From NCBI GenBank assembly GCA_033182465.1, contig CP137320.1:2232001-2296000 (forward strand): 64,000 nucleotides of DNA, read 5' to 3'. The stretch is from Sanghuangporus weigelae. Taxonomy: Eukaryota; Basidiomycota; Agaricomycetes; Hymenochaetales; Hymenochaetaceae. Of this stretch, positions 63,949 to 64,000 are shown one piece after another. A program made the position numbers and the translations under genes. A model generated the notes under the pieces. The model was given only the letters and a program-made list of their open reading frames with translations, was not told where the DNA came from and did no database searches. Every line of letters starts with the position of its first letter. Position 1 is the stretch's first letter.

Positions 63949-64000
63949 AGTTGCTTTATGTAAAGTATCATTCTGGTTATCACCATTATCCCATATCCTT

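Overview
The window reads as nuclear DNA of a filamentous basidiomycete, most likely a mushroom-forming Agaricomycete. Genes are dense and lie on both strands. Most are cut by many short introns, largely 50-70 nt with GT..AG ends. The gene set fits this group: a SERCA-type calcium pump, a fused ergothioneine synthase, a Gds1-type winged-helix protein, an F-box protein, a BCS1-like AAA protein and a secreted double-psi beta-barrel protein. No species can be named from the sequence alone.

Layout from left to right. At 1-10 kb are the 5' part of a SIP5-like zinc-finger gene (-), a SERCA calcium ATPase (+), a secreted DPBB/expansin-like protein (-) and an oligopeptide transporter (-). A gene-poor gap of about 4 kb follows. 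At 14-28 kb are an RRM+Pumilio RNA-binding protein (-), a ThrE/Prm10-type membrane protein (+), the Gds1-like protein (-) and a hypothetical gene (-). At 29-36 kb is a same-strand run of a mitochondrial RCC1-repeat protein of the FMP25 type, an F-box protein and a BCS1-like AAA ATPase. After a 2.6 kb sparse stretch, 38.8-50 kb is tightly packed with housekeeping genes: MCT-1/TMA20, an AKR7-type aldo-keto reductase, an OTUD6-type deubiquitinase, CCT1/TCP1 and CDC27, then an acidic hypothetical protein. At 50.7-52.4 kb is an SRR1-domain gene (-). From about 52.7 to 56.1 kb lies a decayed, repeat-rich tract. The window closes with EGT1 (+), a hypothetical gene (-) and a MIT/coiled-coil gene (+).

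Most genes are unrelated housekeeping loci rather than a pathway cluster. Two mild groupings stand out. One is protein synthesis, folding and turnover (MCT-1, OTUD6, CCT1, CDC27). The other is a pair whose yeast relatives, Fmp25 and Bcs1, both act in respiratory complex III assembly. The most unusual items are the diverged tandem array with a period of about 600 bp, an orphan spliced gene tail just upstream of EGT1, an in-frame stop in the F-box gene that an alternative acceptor would remove, a probable GC-AG intron, exons of 17 and 21 nt, and RTCACGTG boxes upstream of four housekeeping genes. All gene models were built by eye from splice signals and protein continuity, so individual exon ends may be off.
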